Shown here: positions 7,831 to 16,052 of the stretch, piece after piece | Numbering within the stretch: position 1 is the stretch's first letter | Layout: every line of letters begins with the position of its first letter | Origin: an uncultured Peptococcaceae bacterium | GTDB lineage: Bacteria; Bacillota; Peptococcia; Peptococcales; Peptococcaceae | Direction of reading: 5' to 3' | Length of the DNA: 19,834 nt | Assembly (NCBI GenBank): GCA_938044045.1 | Contig: CALIQN010000063.1 | Location: forward strand, 1 to 19,834 | Translations under genes and position numbers: made by a program | The notes under the pieces: model-generated | Told to the model about the DNA's origin: nothing | Seen by the model: only the letters and a program-made list of their open reading frames with translations | The model's database searches: none

Positions 7831-8691
7831 CTAGTGTGACAATAGCTTTGTACTGACAGTTTCAAAGAAACGATGTGGTCTGAGATGAACGAGGTTAATG
7901 GCTTCTTTGGCACGTGAGAGACAAATTCTATCACGACCCTTGAGTTCAAATACCAAGCGCCCATCACAAAAAAGATAAGCCTTTTGCGTCATCTCATGCA
8001 AGTACACATTAATTTCTGATTCAGCGGGGACAATCACTGGACGTGTCCCTAAGCTATGAGGGGCAATTGGCGTAATAATAAAACAATCTGTCCCCGGATA
8101 GATGAGTGGCCCACCCACTGACAAGGAATAGCCTGTCGAACCTGTTGGCGTTGCCACAATCAAGCCATCCCCTAGATAAGCAGCTATCTTTTCCTTGGCA
8201 AGATAGGTCTCACAAGAAAGGGTCACTTCGATAGGATCACGATTTAGAGTAATGTCATTTAAGCCTACACCCTCAGCAATACACTTATTGTCACGGTAGA
8301 GGGCGGCATGGATCATCATCCGTGCCTCTAATTCATAGGAACCTACTAAAAGACAATCCAAGGCCTGAGAAAAATCTTTTGCCTCAAGCTCAGACAAAAA
8401 GCCTAATCTACCCTTATTAATCCCCAAAAGAGGAATTCCCACCTTGTGTACCAGTTCAGCTGCCTTTAAAAAAGTGCCATCACCACCAATGACAACAAGC
8501 AACTCTATCTGTGCCAAAAAATCTACCTCTGACAAAAGATAGTCTTGACTTGTCAAATTGAGTTCTTCTGCCTGCTCCCTCAAGAGGTAGGCGACTTTCC
8601 CTTTTTCATGCAAAACGCCTATAATTTCTTCTGCTAAGGCCTTTACCTCATCACGTCCATTAATAAATAGCCCTATTTTCTGATTTTGCAC
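7831..8691 (-). CDS. nadK: NAD kinase
   Basis: NadK phosphorylates NAD to NADP using ATP or polyphosphate in the cytoplasm. The 286-residue protein has the GGDGT motif at 69-73, GINKGRLGFLSEL at 90-102, LNDITLNRD at 144-152 and TPTGSTGYSLSVGGPL at 181-196, all family hallmarks. The start is GTG (8691-8689): the nearby ATG at 8693 is out of frame, and AAGGAG lies about 7 bases before the GTG. That site overlaps the TAA of the preceding gene. NADP supply suits the adjacent reductive isoprenoid steps and the SDR upstream, though the order is conserved in many Firmicutes regardless. Confidence 0.95.
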   Translation of the reverse strand: MQNQKIGLFINGRDEVKALAEEIIGVLHEKGKVAYLLREQAEELNLTSQDYLLSEVDFLAQIELLVVIGGDGTFLKAAELVHKVGIPLLGINKGRLGFLSELEAKDFSQALDCLLVGSYELEARMMIHAALYRDNKCIAEGVGLNDITLNRDPIEVTLSCETYLAKEKIAAYLGDGLIVATPTGSTGYSLSVGGPLIYPGTDCFIITPIAPHSLGTRPVIVPAESEINVYLHEMTQKAYLFCDGRLVFELKGRDRICLSRAKEAINLVHLRPHRFFETVSTKLLSH

Positions 8692-8701
8692 ATCGTTCTC
8701 C

Positions 8702-9229
8702 TTATACTACTAATGATCTTAAGACTGCTATGGCAATCACTGCCCCAAATAAGCTACCCAAAATAAAATAATACACTTTTTCCATCAGACTAAAACGCTT
8801 TGTCCGTCTATCAAAAATAACTTCCTCCAAGATCCCCTTATTGGTATCTAAAAAAAGCATCCCATCAGGGCGAAAGACAAGGTCATATTCTAAGAGTTGT
8901 CGTCTAATCTCTGGAAGTATTGCCTTAACATTTTGACCACTTTTCACTTCTACAATGTATTTTTTCATACCTTTTTTAACATAAAAATCTGCTCTTACCT
9001 TGCATTCATGCACTTTATCCTGCACGGTCATGACCACTGTATCTTCTAATTGCTCATGCAGAATTTTGTAGCCTTCTTTTTTTAATAAGGCTCTAGCAAC
9101 CTTCTCTCCCTTAATACCCTTTTTGACATTTTTTCGTCCACGATGTTTTTTTAAAAACTTCATCCCAAAAATAGTAAGGGCAATTCCTGCCAAAAATGCC
9201 AAAATCCATAAATCTGTCGTTGTTAACAT
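8702..9229 (-). CDS. membrane-anchored PD-(D/E)XK nuclease-fold protein
   Basis: This is a 175-residue protein of unknown function. A transmembrane helix at about 6-24 is followed by basic KKHRGRK. A soluble domain of roughly 38-145 comes next, then a second transmembrane helix at about 152-170. The soluble domain carries a restriction-endonuclease-like pattern: KGEKVARALLKKEGY (41-54), RADFYV with Asp81, IVEVKSG with Glu94 and Lys96, and RRQLLEY (109-115). That is the D...ExK catalytic set plus trailing Gln seen in NERD/YraN/VRR-type folds. The frame is open further upstream inside tlyA, but ATG 9229 follows the tlyA TAA by one base and has AAGGA 5 bases before it. The domain call comes from motif order, and activity is inferred. 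It is an extra gene in an otherwise standard tlyA-nadK arrangement. Confidence 0.78.
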   Translation of the reverse strand: MLTTTDLWILAFLAGIALTIFGMKFLKKHRGRKNVKKGIKGEKVARALLKKEGYKILHEQLEDTVVMTVQDKVHECKVRADFYVKKGMKKYIVEVKSGQNVKAILPEIRRQLLEYDLVFRPDGMLFLDTNKGILEEVIFDRRTKRFSLMEKVYYFILGSLFGAVIAIAVLRSLVV

Positions 9230-9230
9230 C

Positions 9231-10040
9231 TTATTCCTTTTCTTTTGTAAAATGGGCAAAGGTCGCTTGGACAAAAGCTTTGACATCGACTAAAACTTCA
9301 TCTTCACCCATCTTTGCCAACCAAATCAGATACTCTATATTGCCCTCAGGGCCTTGTATTGGTGAAAAGGTCAGCCCTCTGACCTTAAAGCCTAGATCAC
9401 TGATAAAACCCAGCATATTCTCCAGTACCATCTCATGAACTTTAGGTTCACGCACCACGCCTTTTTTGCCGATGTGTTCTCTACCTGCTTCAAATTGAGG
9501 CTTAATCAAAGCAATCATTTGACCCTCTTCTTTTAAAAGGTCAAAGGCAACAGGCAAAATTTTTGTCAGAGAGATAAAGGACACATCTGTCGTTGCCCAG
9601 TCCATGGCTTCAGGAAAATCATCAAGAGAGAGATAACGTGCATTGGTTTTTTCCATATTGATCACTCGCTCATCTGTACGCAGTTTCCAGGCGAGCTGAC
9701 CATAGCCGACATCAATGGCATAGACTTTTTTTGCGCCATGCTCCAATGCACAGTCAACAAAGCCTCCTGTTGAGGCACCTATGTCAATGACTACTTTGTC
9801 TAGCATCGTAATCGGGAAACATTCAAAGGCCTTTTGAAGCTTGAGACCTCCACGACTGACAAAGGGATTTTTATCCCCTAACAGTCTGATTTCCAGCGTC
9901 TCATCAACCTTTGTCCCTGCCTTGTCTATCTTTTCATTGCCAACAAGGACTTGCCCAGCCATAATCAATCTTTGTGCTTTTTCACGGCTTTCTGTAAATC
10001 CTTTTTGAACTAAAAGCACATCCAATCTCTCTTTTGCCAA
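9231..10040 (-). CDS. tlyA: TlyA-family rRNA (cytidine-2'-O)-methyltransferase
   Basis: TlyA proteins 2'-O-methylate cytidines in rRNA using S-adenosylmethionine; older databases call them hemolysin A. The 269-residue protein has an N-terminal S4 RNA-binding domain (RLDVLLVQKGFTESREKAQ, 5-23). A Rossmann methyltransferase follows, with DIGASTGGF at 86-94 for cofactor binding. Candidate K-D-K-E catalytic residues are Lys67 (RGGLKL), Asp152 (TTDVSF), Lys180 (IKPQFE) and Glu236 (GNIEYL). Start is TTG (10040-10038) with AGGGAT just upstream; no in-frame ATG is near. It begins 10 bp after dxs ends and is followed after one base by the membrane nuclease-fold gene. Confidence 0.94.
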   Translation of the reverse strand: MAKERLDVLLVQKGFTESREKAQRLIMAGQVLVGNEKIDKAGTKVDETLEIRLLGDKNPFVSRGGLKLQKAFECFPITMLDKVVIDIGASTGGFVDCALEHGAKKVYAIDVGYGQLAWKLRTDERVINMEKTNARYLSLDDFPEAMDWATTDVSFISLTKILPVAFDLLKEEGQMIALIKPQFEAGREHIGKKGVVREPKVHEMVLENMLGFISDLGFKVRGLTFSPIQGPEGNIEYLIWLAKMGEDEVLVDVKAFVQATFAHFTKEKE

Positions 10041-10050
10041 GACTAATCCC

Positions 10051-11916
10051 TCACTTGCTTAATATTTTTTTCATACGCTTAGCTAGCCCTTCGGCATCTA
10101 AACCAAGCTTTTGATATAACAATGCTACCTTGCCATGCTCTACAAATTCATCTTCTATACCAAAGGAAACAAGGGTATTACTTGCGCCAGCGTGATGGAG
10201 ATATTCACCCACACCAGCACCAAAACCACCTGCCAAGACATTATCTTCTAAGGTAAATATCATCTTTCCTTCTGAGATTAATCGGTCTAAAAGTGCCGTA
10301 TCAAGGGGTTTGACAAAGCGTGCATTGACCACGCCAAGGTCAAAACCTTCTTGGGCTAAAATCTCTCTTGCGCCAAGGGCTGCTTTGACCATAGTCCCAA
10401 CAGCGATAAGAACTGCCTCTTTCCCCTCGTGCAAAACTTCACTCTTACCATAAGGAAGAACCTTAAAAGTCTCATCCAAAACGACTCCTTGCCCTTCACC
10501 TCTCGGATAACGGAGAGCAACGAGTTGTTCATACTGATTGGCAGAGTATAACATGTGTTGTAATTCATTTTCATCTTTTGGTGCCATAATACTCATATTT
10601 GGAATCATACGTAAATAAGAAAGATCAAAGACCCCATGATGGGTTGGGCCATCTTCACCTACCAAGCCTGCACGATCCAAAGCCAAAATGACAGGCGCTT
10701 CTTGTAAGGCGCAATCATGGATGAGTTGATCAAAGCCTCTTTGCATAAAGGTAGAATAAATTGCTAAAATTGGCTTTTTTCCCGCTAGGGCAAGGGCAGC
10801 CGCCAAAGTTGTCGCATGCTCTTCAGCAATGCCGACATCAAAGGAACGTCTTGGGAAAACTTTAGCAAATTCTCCTATCCCTGTTCCAGAAGGCATAGCA
10901 GCAGTGATACCTAACAAGCGTTCATCCTCTTTTGCCATCTTAATCAAGGTCTTAGCAAAGATACTGGTATAGCTTGGATACTTTGCCTTTGATTTGTTTT
11001 CTCCTGTTTGAATATGAAAGGCACCTGTCCCATGAAACTTATCTGGACGAAGTTCTGCAGGGATATAACCCTTCCCTTTTTTGGTCAGGCAATGAATTAA
11101 GACCGGACGATCAAAACTTTTGCTATTTTCTAAGACTTGAATCAAAGCCGGCAAGTCATGACCATTAATTGGTCCAAAATACTTAAAGCCAAGCTCCTCA
11201 AAAAACTCTCCTGAAATGACCATGCTTTTGATGGAATCTTTTACCTTGTCTGCAAACTCTGCTACCCTCGGCCCCAAGGTCGGAATTTTTTTAAAAACGC
11301 CATCAATATTTTCTTTCATGCGTGAGTAGTGTGGATCTGAACGCACCTTGGTGAGATACTCCGAAATCGCACCAACATTAGAATCAATACTCATGTCATT
11401 ATCATTTAGGATAACGGTCATATTGAGTTTTAAATGGCCTGCATGATTTAAGGCTTCATAGACCATGCCTCCAGTCATTGCCCCATCACCAATAACGGCA
11501 ACGACTTCTTTGTCTTCTCTATTGAGATCTCTAGCCACTGCAAAGCCTGTAGCTGCAGAAATAGAAGTGCTGGCATGTCCTGCACCGAAATAATCATAGC
11601 TACTTTCCGAACGCTTAGGAAAGCCAGAAATTCCCTCATATTGTCTAAGGGTAGAAAAGGCCTTATCACGTCCTGTCAAAAGCTTATGAACATAACTCTG
11701 ATGACCAACATCCCAAGTAATCACATCATGAGAAAAATCAAAAACATAGTGAAGGGCTAGGGTCAACTCAACAATGCCAAGATTTGGCGCAAGATGCCCA
11801 CCTGTTTGAGCGGTAGTATTGATTAATTGCCTCCTGATATCTTCTGCCAAAAGGCTTAACTCAACAAGACTTAAATCTTGAATCCTACGATTTTCGTTCA
11901 AATCTTCTACACGCAT
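10051..11916 (-). CDS. dxs: 1-deoxy-D-xylulose-5-phosphate synthase
   Basis: Dxs condenses pyruvate and glyceraldehyde-3-phosphate to DXP with thiamine diphosphate, the first step of the MEP isoprenoid pathway. The product is about 621 residues, normal length. Visible motifs are TGGHLAPNLG, DVGHQSYVHKLLTG, FGAGHASTS, the thiamine-binding GDGAMTGG with a later NDNDMSI, and in the second half GIAEEHA and AGLVGEDGPTHHG. The frame stays open upstream to a TTG at 11940, but AGAGGAGGAAAG precedes tandem ATGs at 11919 and 11916. Spacing is 4 and 7 bases, so I choose 11916, as for the TTG pair of recN. It follows ispA by 25 bp, so prenyl-chain synthesis and its precursor supply are co-expressed. Confidence 0.96.
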   Translation of the reverse strand: MRVEDLNENRRIQDLSLVELSLLAEDIRRQLINTTAQTGGHLAPNLGIVELTLALHYVFDFSHDVITWDVGHQSYVHKLLTGRDKAFSTLRQYEGISGFPKRSESSYDYFGAGHASTSISAATGFAVARDLNREDKEVVAVIGDGAMTGGMVYEALNHAGHLKLNMTVILNDNDMSIDSNVGAISEYLTKVRSDPHYSRMKENIDGVFKKIPTLGPRVAEFADKVKDSIKSMVISGEFFEELGFKYFGPINGHDLPALIQVLENSKSFDRPVLIHCLTKKGKGYIPAELRPDKFHGTGAFHIQTGENKSKAKYPSYTSIFAKTLIKMAKEDERLLGITAAMPSGTGIGEFAKVFPRRSFDVGIAEEHATTLAAALALAGKKPILAIYSTFMQRGFDQLIHDCALQEAPVILALDRAGLVGEDGPTHHGVFDLSYLRMIPNMSIMAPKDENELQHMLYSANQYEQLVALRYPRGEGQGVVLDETFKVLPYGKSEVLHEGKEAVLIAVGTMVKAALGAREILAQEGFDLGVVNARFVKPLDTALLDRLISEGKMIFTLEDNVLAGGFGAGVGEYLHHAGASNTLVSFGIEDEFVEHGKVALLYQKLGLDAEGLAKRMKKILSK

Positions 11917-11941
11917 CATCTTTCCTCCTCTAAATGCCAAG

Positions 11942-12826
11942 TTATTTTTTTCTTGCTAAAATATAATCTATCATATATTCCAAAACACTTGTATTTCCAC
12001 TCAAATCCTTTAAGTAGCCTCTTGCTGCTTCACAAGCTTCTTTGGCTAAAACACGTGATTGTTCTAGGCCATAAAGGCTAGGATAGGTGACCTTATGATT
12101 TTTTTCGTCACTGCCCACAGCCTTACCAAGATCTTTTGTCTCACCAACAATGTCTAAAATATCATCTGTAATTTGAAACGCTAGCCCTATTTTTTCGCCA
12201 TAAAGACTCAATTGTTCGACTGCCTCTTCACTAGCATTACCAATAATCGCACCCATGCGCACACTGGCACGAATAAGAGCACCTGTTTTTTTCTGATGAA
12301 TGTAGTGCATTTCTTCTTCAGAAATTGCCTGACCCTCAGACAGTAAGTCTTTTGCCTGACCGCCTACCATGCCCAAAACACCACTAGCAAGCGCCAATTC
12401 TTCAACCAAGCGAAGCCCCTTTTCCGCTTCACCCTTTTTCAGATAGGCAGTACTTAGTAGGGCAAAAGCCTCTGTTAAAAGACCATCTCCTGCTAAGATT
12501 GCCATTCCTTCACCAAACACCACGTGATTGGTCGGCTTACCACGTCTTAAGTCATCATCATCCATTGCCGGCAAATCATCATGAATTAAAGAGTAAGAAT
12601 GAATACATTCTATGGCACTTGCTGCCTCAAGAACGTCCTTTGCTTTTCCACCAACAGCCTCACAGGCTGCCATCATCAAAACTGGGCGTAAGCGTTTACC
12701 ACCCGCTAAGAGACTGTAATTCATCGCTTCAAGGATGGTTTTATCATACTCTTGGCTAAGGGGTAAGGCTAGTGCCAGCTTTGCCTCAATTAACGCTTGA
12801 TACGCCGCTAAGGTTTCTTTTTTCAT
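11942..12826 (-). CDS. ispA: short-chain polyprenyl diphosphate synthase (farnesyl/geranylgeranyl type)
   Basis: The enzyme joins isopentenyl diphosphate to allylic diphosphates. It has 294 residues with GGKRLRPVLM near 42-51, HSYSLIHDDLPAMDDDDLRRG (first Asp-rich motif with its two-residue insertion, typical of the bacterial type), GGQAKDL, the KTGALI stretch, and ITDDILDIVG (second Asp-rich motif). Chain length is not certain; the residues before the first motif fit FPP synthase. The ATG follows the xseB TAA by one base (TAAGATG), and its AGGAGA site lies in the end of xseB. It is translationally coupled to exonuclease VII small subunit and is followed by dxs. Confidence 0.94.
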   Translation of the reverse strand: MKKETLAAYQALIEAKLALALPLSQEYDKTILEAMNYSLLAGGKRLRPVLMMAACEAVGGKAKDVLEAASAIECIHSYSLIHDDLPAMDDDDLRRGKPTNHVVFGEGMAILAGDGLLTEAFALLSTAYLKKGEAEKGLRLVEELALASGVLGMVGGQAKDLLSEGQAISEEEMHYIHQKKTGALIRASVRMGAIIGNASEEAVEQLSLYGEKIGLAFQITDDILDIVGETKDLGKAVGSDEKNHKVTYPSLYGLEQSRVLAKEACEAARGYLKDLSGNTSVLEYMIDYILARKK

Positions 12827-12827
12827 C

Positions 12828-13043
12828 TTACTCTCCTATTTCAAAGGGTTTAAGCTCATTTTCTTGTAAGACTTTAAGCTCGCCCTCAACAGTTTCTAAT
12901 GCTTTATAACAAAAACTTGCCAATTCCATCCCTTTTTTATAACTGGCTATCGCCTCATCAAGAGGGATATTGCCCTTAGATAAGCCACCAATGACTTGAT
13001 CCAGAGATGAAAGTGCTGTTTCAAAAGTTAATTTTTCTTCCAT
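12828..13043 (-). CDS. xseB: exodeoxyribonuclease VII small subunit
   Basis: XseB is the small helical partner that coats XseA in exonuclease VII, which degrades single-stranded DNA to oligonucleotides. The product is about 71 residues: LTFETALSSLDQVIGGLSKGNIPLDEAIASY is the family signature, followed by KGMELASFCYKALETVE. The frame also opens from a TTG at 13058, but that codon lies within the GAGGAAAAG ribosome site, so ATG 13043 is chosen. It overlaps the end of xseA by 23 bases, and its own stop abuts ispA, giving tight coupling and subunit balance. Confidence 0.93.
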   Translation of the reverse strand: MEEKLTFETALSSLDQVIGGLSKGNIPLDEAIASYKKGMELASFCYKALETVEGELKVLQENELKPFEIGE

Positions 13044-14259
13044 TTTTCTTTTCCTCAATTTCTTCTATACGTGCCCTAACCGTTCCATCCACAAAACAAA
13101 GGCTCAAACTATCCTCTAGTGCCAAATCTTTAACAGATTTCACCACCATATCATCCTTTTTGACATAGGTATACCCTCGATTTAAAACAGCGAGGGGATT
13201 TAAGCTGACTAGACTGGCAACTCTTCGCTCATAATCTTCTTGACACTTTTTCAAATAGTTTGCCAAGCTTTCTTCTAGCTTGGTGACCTTAGTATCTAAG
13301 CTTAACTTATAACTATCCAAAAAACGTTCTGGTTCAAGCAATAGGCTGTGCTTAAGATGGGAATGAAGGAGCATTTTTTTGTTCACAAAAATAGTTGTTG
13401 CCAACTGAGCAAGCTGTGCCTTTTTGTTATTTAACTCAGTCAAGGTTGCCTTATTATCCTTAGCGACCATTTCAGCGGCAATCGATGGGGTACCTGCACG
13501 CCAATCAGCGGCATAATCACTTAAGGTCGTATCTGTCTCATGACCTACAGCACTAATAATCGGCGCAGGGGAAAGGGCGATTTTACGAACAACAGCCTCT
13601 TCATTAAACGCCCATAAATCTTCAATCGAACCACCGCCACGACCAACAATAATGGCGTCAATACCCTCTAAAGCATAGGCTTGATCTAAGGCTTGGGTAA
13701 TACTTTCTACCCCAAGAATACCTTGTACATTGGCAGGGATTAAGACAATAGAAACTTGAGGTGCACGTCGCCTTAGTGTCAACACCATATCTCTAATAAC
13801 TGCCCCAGTAGGAGAGGTCACAATGGCAATGGTCTTAGGATAAGGCTTTAAGGCACGTCTTGCCCTTTCTTCCTTAAACACACCCTCTTGGGCCAGTTTT
13901 TTCTTTAATGCCTCAAAGCGTTGCAACAAAGTCCCTTCACCTAAGGGTTTCATAATTTCAACATAGACTTGATAGGTACCTGTTTTTTCATAGACGGCAA
14001 CCCTACCTCTCAACCTAATGGCTAGCCCATTTTCTGGCTTAAAGTCAAGTTTTATTGCCTGTCCCTTAAACATCACCGCTGAAATAGAAGCATTTTCATC
14101 TTTTAAGGTAAAATACCAATGTCCAGAAGCCTTATGTTCTTTCACATTAGACAGTTCTCCCACAAGGTAGACAGATTTTAAGATCTCATCTTGATTAAAT
14201 TTTTCTTTGATATAACCATTGAGCTTAGATACTGTCAGATATTCCCTTTCTTGGCTCAT
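13021..14259 (-). CDS. xseA: exodeoxyribonuclease VII large subunit
   Basis: This is the catalytic subunit of exonuclease VII. It has 412 residues, typical of the family. The N-terminal OB-fold includes LTVSKLNGYIKEKF and VKEHKASGHWYFTLKDENA. The catalytic domain contains IAIVTSPTGAVIRD, IIVGRGGGSIEDLWAFNEE and SAVGHETDTTLSDYAAD with RAGTPSIAAE. A coiled-coil stretch then ends in LNRGYTYV. The ATG overlaps the nusB stop (ATGA, 4 bases) and the 3' end overlaps xseB. Complete and unremarkable apart from the overlaps. Confidence 0.96.
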   Translation of the reverse strand: MSQEREYLTVSKLNGYIKEKFNQDEILKSVYLVGELSNVKEHKASGHWYFTLKDENASISAVMFKGQAIKLDFKPENGLAIRLRGRVAVYEKTGTYQVYVEIMKPLGEGTLLQRFEALKKKLAQEGVFKEERARRALKPYPKTIAIVTSPTGAVIRDMVLTLRRRAPQVSIVLIPANVQGILGVESITQALDQAYALEGIDAIIVGRGGGSIEDLWAFNEEAVVRKIALSPAPIISAVGHETDTTLSDYAADWRAGTPSIAAEMVAKDNKATLTELNNKKAQLAQLATTIFVNKKMLLHSHLKHSLLLEPERFLDSYKLSLDTKVTKLEESLANYLKKCQEDYERRVASLVSLNPLAVLNRGYTYVKKDDMVVKSVKDLALEDSLSLCFVDGTVRARIEEIEEKKNGRKINF

Positions 14260-14957
14260 TGTAAAACCTCTTTATAATAATGGTCTAAAATCGCATTGAT
14301 AAATTTATAACTTTCTTCACCATTATAACTCTTGGCAATTTCGATATAATCATCAATCAAACTAATTAATTCAACACCTTGATAGGAAAGCTCATAAATC
14401 CCCATACGTAAAAGGGCAACATCTGCTTTTAACATACGTTTGATTTTCCAATTTTCTGATTGTGCCTCAATTTTTTCATCAATGGCTTCTTTGTGACTTA
14501 AGATCTCTTCTGCCAATTCATCTAAGGCAAGCACTTCCTCCAAAGAAAGATCGTATTTTACTTTAATTTTTTCTTCTTGGGCGACCAGTTTTTCTTTGGT
14601 ATAGGCGAGGTATAACTCAACCTTTCTTGCTAGTGATTCACTAAACTCTTCAGGGGCTTTCTCATAATCTTTGACGAGCTTTTGTGCTTTTATCATTTCA
14701 AAGGTATCATATAAATCTGCTAATGCCAATCTATCCTCATAGTTCAAATATGAACTAATATTATCCCTAAACTGTTTGTACGCCTCGATTGTATCAATTT
14801 CTTGTGGTAAGTGCTCTACTGTTAACGTCTGTCCAGGATCTACCAAGGTTTCAAAAGTTTCTTTTTCTAAAAGGTCCATGATAAAGGTCTCTTTATCATT
14901 ACCTTCTGTCTTTGCATATAGGAGCAAATACAAAATGACTCTACTAACTCTTTTCAT
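14256..14957 (-). CDS. nusB: NusB-family antitermination factor, enlarged
   Basis: NusB binds rRNA boxA with NusE and supports antitermination. The C-terminal 75 residues match NusB well: IDEKIEAQSENWKIKRMLKADVALLRMGIYELSY and then EIAKSYNGEESYKFINAILDHY. The N-terminus (SRVILYLLLYAKTEG) fits the first helix. At about 233 residues it is much longer than the usual 130-165. The extra part is a charged, helix-prone segment of roughly residues 35-155 rich in Glu and Lys. An upstream ATG at 14975 exists, but GAGGAG lies 7 bases before ATG 14957, which is used here. It overlaps asp23 by 14 bases and xseA by 4. Identity is supported by motif and place; the insertion's role is unknown. Confidence 0.88.
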   Translation of the reverse strand: MKRVSRVILYLLLYAKTEGNDKETFIMDLLEKETFETLVDPGQTLTVEHLPQEIDTIEAYKQFRDNISSYLNYEDRLALADLYDTFEMIKAQKLVKDYEKAPEEFSESLARKVELYLAYTKEKLVAQEEKIKVKYDLSLEEVLALDELAEEILSHKEAIDEKIEAQSENWKIKRMLKADVALLRMGIYELSYQGVELISLIDDYIEIAKSYNGEESYKFINAILDHYYKEVLQ

Positions 14958-15315
14958 GACTGCTCTCCTCTTCATGGGTCATTTGTGTTGGAAAAACAAT
15001 ACTTTGAATGTGTATGTCCACCGCATAAACCTCTATTTCTGTCATCATTGTAATGGTATCTTTGATTTTCTTTTGCAAAAGATTGGCAAACTCTAAGATA
15101 GGATGACCATAGTAAAGGGCCAGGGTAATCAAAAGGCTCAATCTACCTTTTTCATCACGCTCAATTTTAATTCCTTTGCCACCCCATTTACCCAAAACCT
15201 TATTGCCACCAAATTGCGCAATACCTTCTGTTTCTGAGATAATCCTTTGTATAATACTAATGAGTACCTCATCATCTATTGTGATTTCCCCCAACTCATT
15301 TTGAAACTCACTCAT
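14944..15315 (-). CDS. Asp23/Gls24-family envelope stress protein
   Basis: This 123-residue protein has the Asp23 pattern. ITIDDEVLISIIQRIISETEGI opens the domain, KGIKIERDEKGRLSLLITLALYYGHPI forms the central sheet, and LQKKIKDTI..MTEIEVYAVDIHIQSIVF ends it. The tail is acidic and His-rich. Members are linked to cell-envelope homeostasis and often sit just before nusB, as here. AGGGGG lies 8 bases before ATG. The last 14 bases overlap nusB. Which of the several Asp23 paralogues (YqhY-like by position) it is cannot be proved, though the asp23-nusB order is that of yqhY, linked to acetyl-CoA carboxylase control in Bacillus. Confidence 0.88.
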   Translation of the reverse strand: MSEFQNELGEITIDDEVLISIIQRIISETEGIAQFGGNKVLGKWGGKGIKIERDEKGRLSLLITLALYYGHPILEFANLLQKKIKDTITMMTEIEVYAVDIHIQSIVFPTQMTHEEESSHEKS

Positions 15316-15326
15316 GAAAATGCCCC

Positions 15327-16043
15327 CTAACTCAAGTAACCACCATCCATGGTAATAATCTGCCCTGTTATCATTTGTGCCTCTATTAAATAATCAACGA
15401 GACCTGCCAAATCACTTGGCGCGACCAAACGACCTAAAGCCATCATCTCAATCACTTCTGATTTGTCCTCACCCAGGGCATCTAACATAGGCGTATCCAC
15501 AGGTCCTGGACTAATAGCATTGACAAGGATATGACTAGGTGCCAGCTCCTTGGCCAAGGCTTTGACCATAGCATTTAAGCCACCTTTAGTCGCTGAATAC
15601 GCCACCTCGTGACTTGCACCTACCTCGCCCCAAATTGAACTTAAGAAAATTAGTTGCCCCTTTTTTTGAGGGAGCATGCGTTTAGTGGCTTCCTTGGCGA
15701 CCAAAAAAGCCGAAGAAAGATTGGTGGTTAAGATTTCTTGCCACTCTATATAAGTCATCTCTTGTAAAAGTCCATAATGACTTTTACCCATCACATGGAT
15801 GACGGCTTTTAATTGTCCGTACGGCTTTAGCCCTTCAAAAAAACTTTGAACAGCTCTCTCATCACGACCATCAAGGTGTTGACAAAAGACCAACTTATCT
15901 TCTGTTTGTAAGGCTCTTGCTAAACCTTTCGCTTCTTCTTCCTTTGTGTAATAGGTAAAGATTACGACCTCGCTCTTTCTTTGGGCAAGATGCCTGACAA
16001 TCTCACGACCAATTACACTACTGCCACCAATCACCACAATCAT
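15327..16043 (-). CDS. ymfI: YmfI-type short-chain dehydrogenase (candidate EF-P 5-aminopentanone reductase)
   Basis: This is a 238-residue classical SDR. The cofactor loop is GGSSVIGRE (6-14), the catalytic Asn is in TTNLSSAF (Asn108), and LSSIWGEVGAS gives Ser136 with YSATK giving Tyr149 and Lys153. VNAISPGPVDTPM and TGQIITMDGGYLS close the fold. The SSIWGxxGASxExxYSxxK arrangement is the one I associate with YmfI, which in Bacillus finishes the 5-aminopentanol modification of elongation factor P; FabG-like ketoreductases usually differ there. No efp gene is in the window. ATG 16043 has only a weak site, TAGGTAAG. It is 11 bp before asp23 and could be translated by reinitiation from the upstream Cys-rich frame, whose stop lies in that site. 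Confidence 0.8.
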   Translation of the reverse strand: MIVVIGGSSVIGREIVRHLAQRKSEVVIFTYYTKEEEAKGLARALQTEDKLVFCQHLDGRDERAVQSFFEGLKPYGQLKAVIHVMGKSHYGLLQEMTYIEWQEILTTNLSSAFLVAKEATKRMLPQKKGQLIFLSSIWGEVGASHEVAYSATKGGLNAMVKALAKELAPSHILVNAISPGPVDTPMLDALGEDKSEVIEMMALGRLVAPSDLAGLVDYLIEAQMITGQIITMDGGYLS

Positions 16044-16052
16044 AAAACTTAC

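Noticed and set aside
8702..9286. Longer 194-codon form of the membrane nuclease-fold gene
   Set aside because: The extra 19 codons lie within tlyA, are basic and lack a ribosome site; ATG 9229 has both a site and correct spacing.
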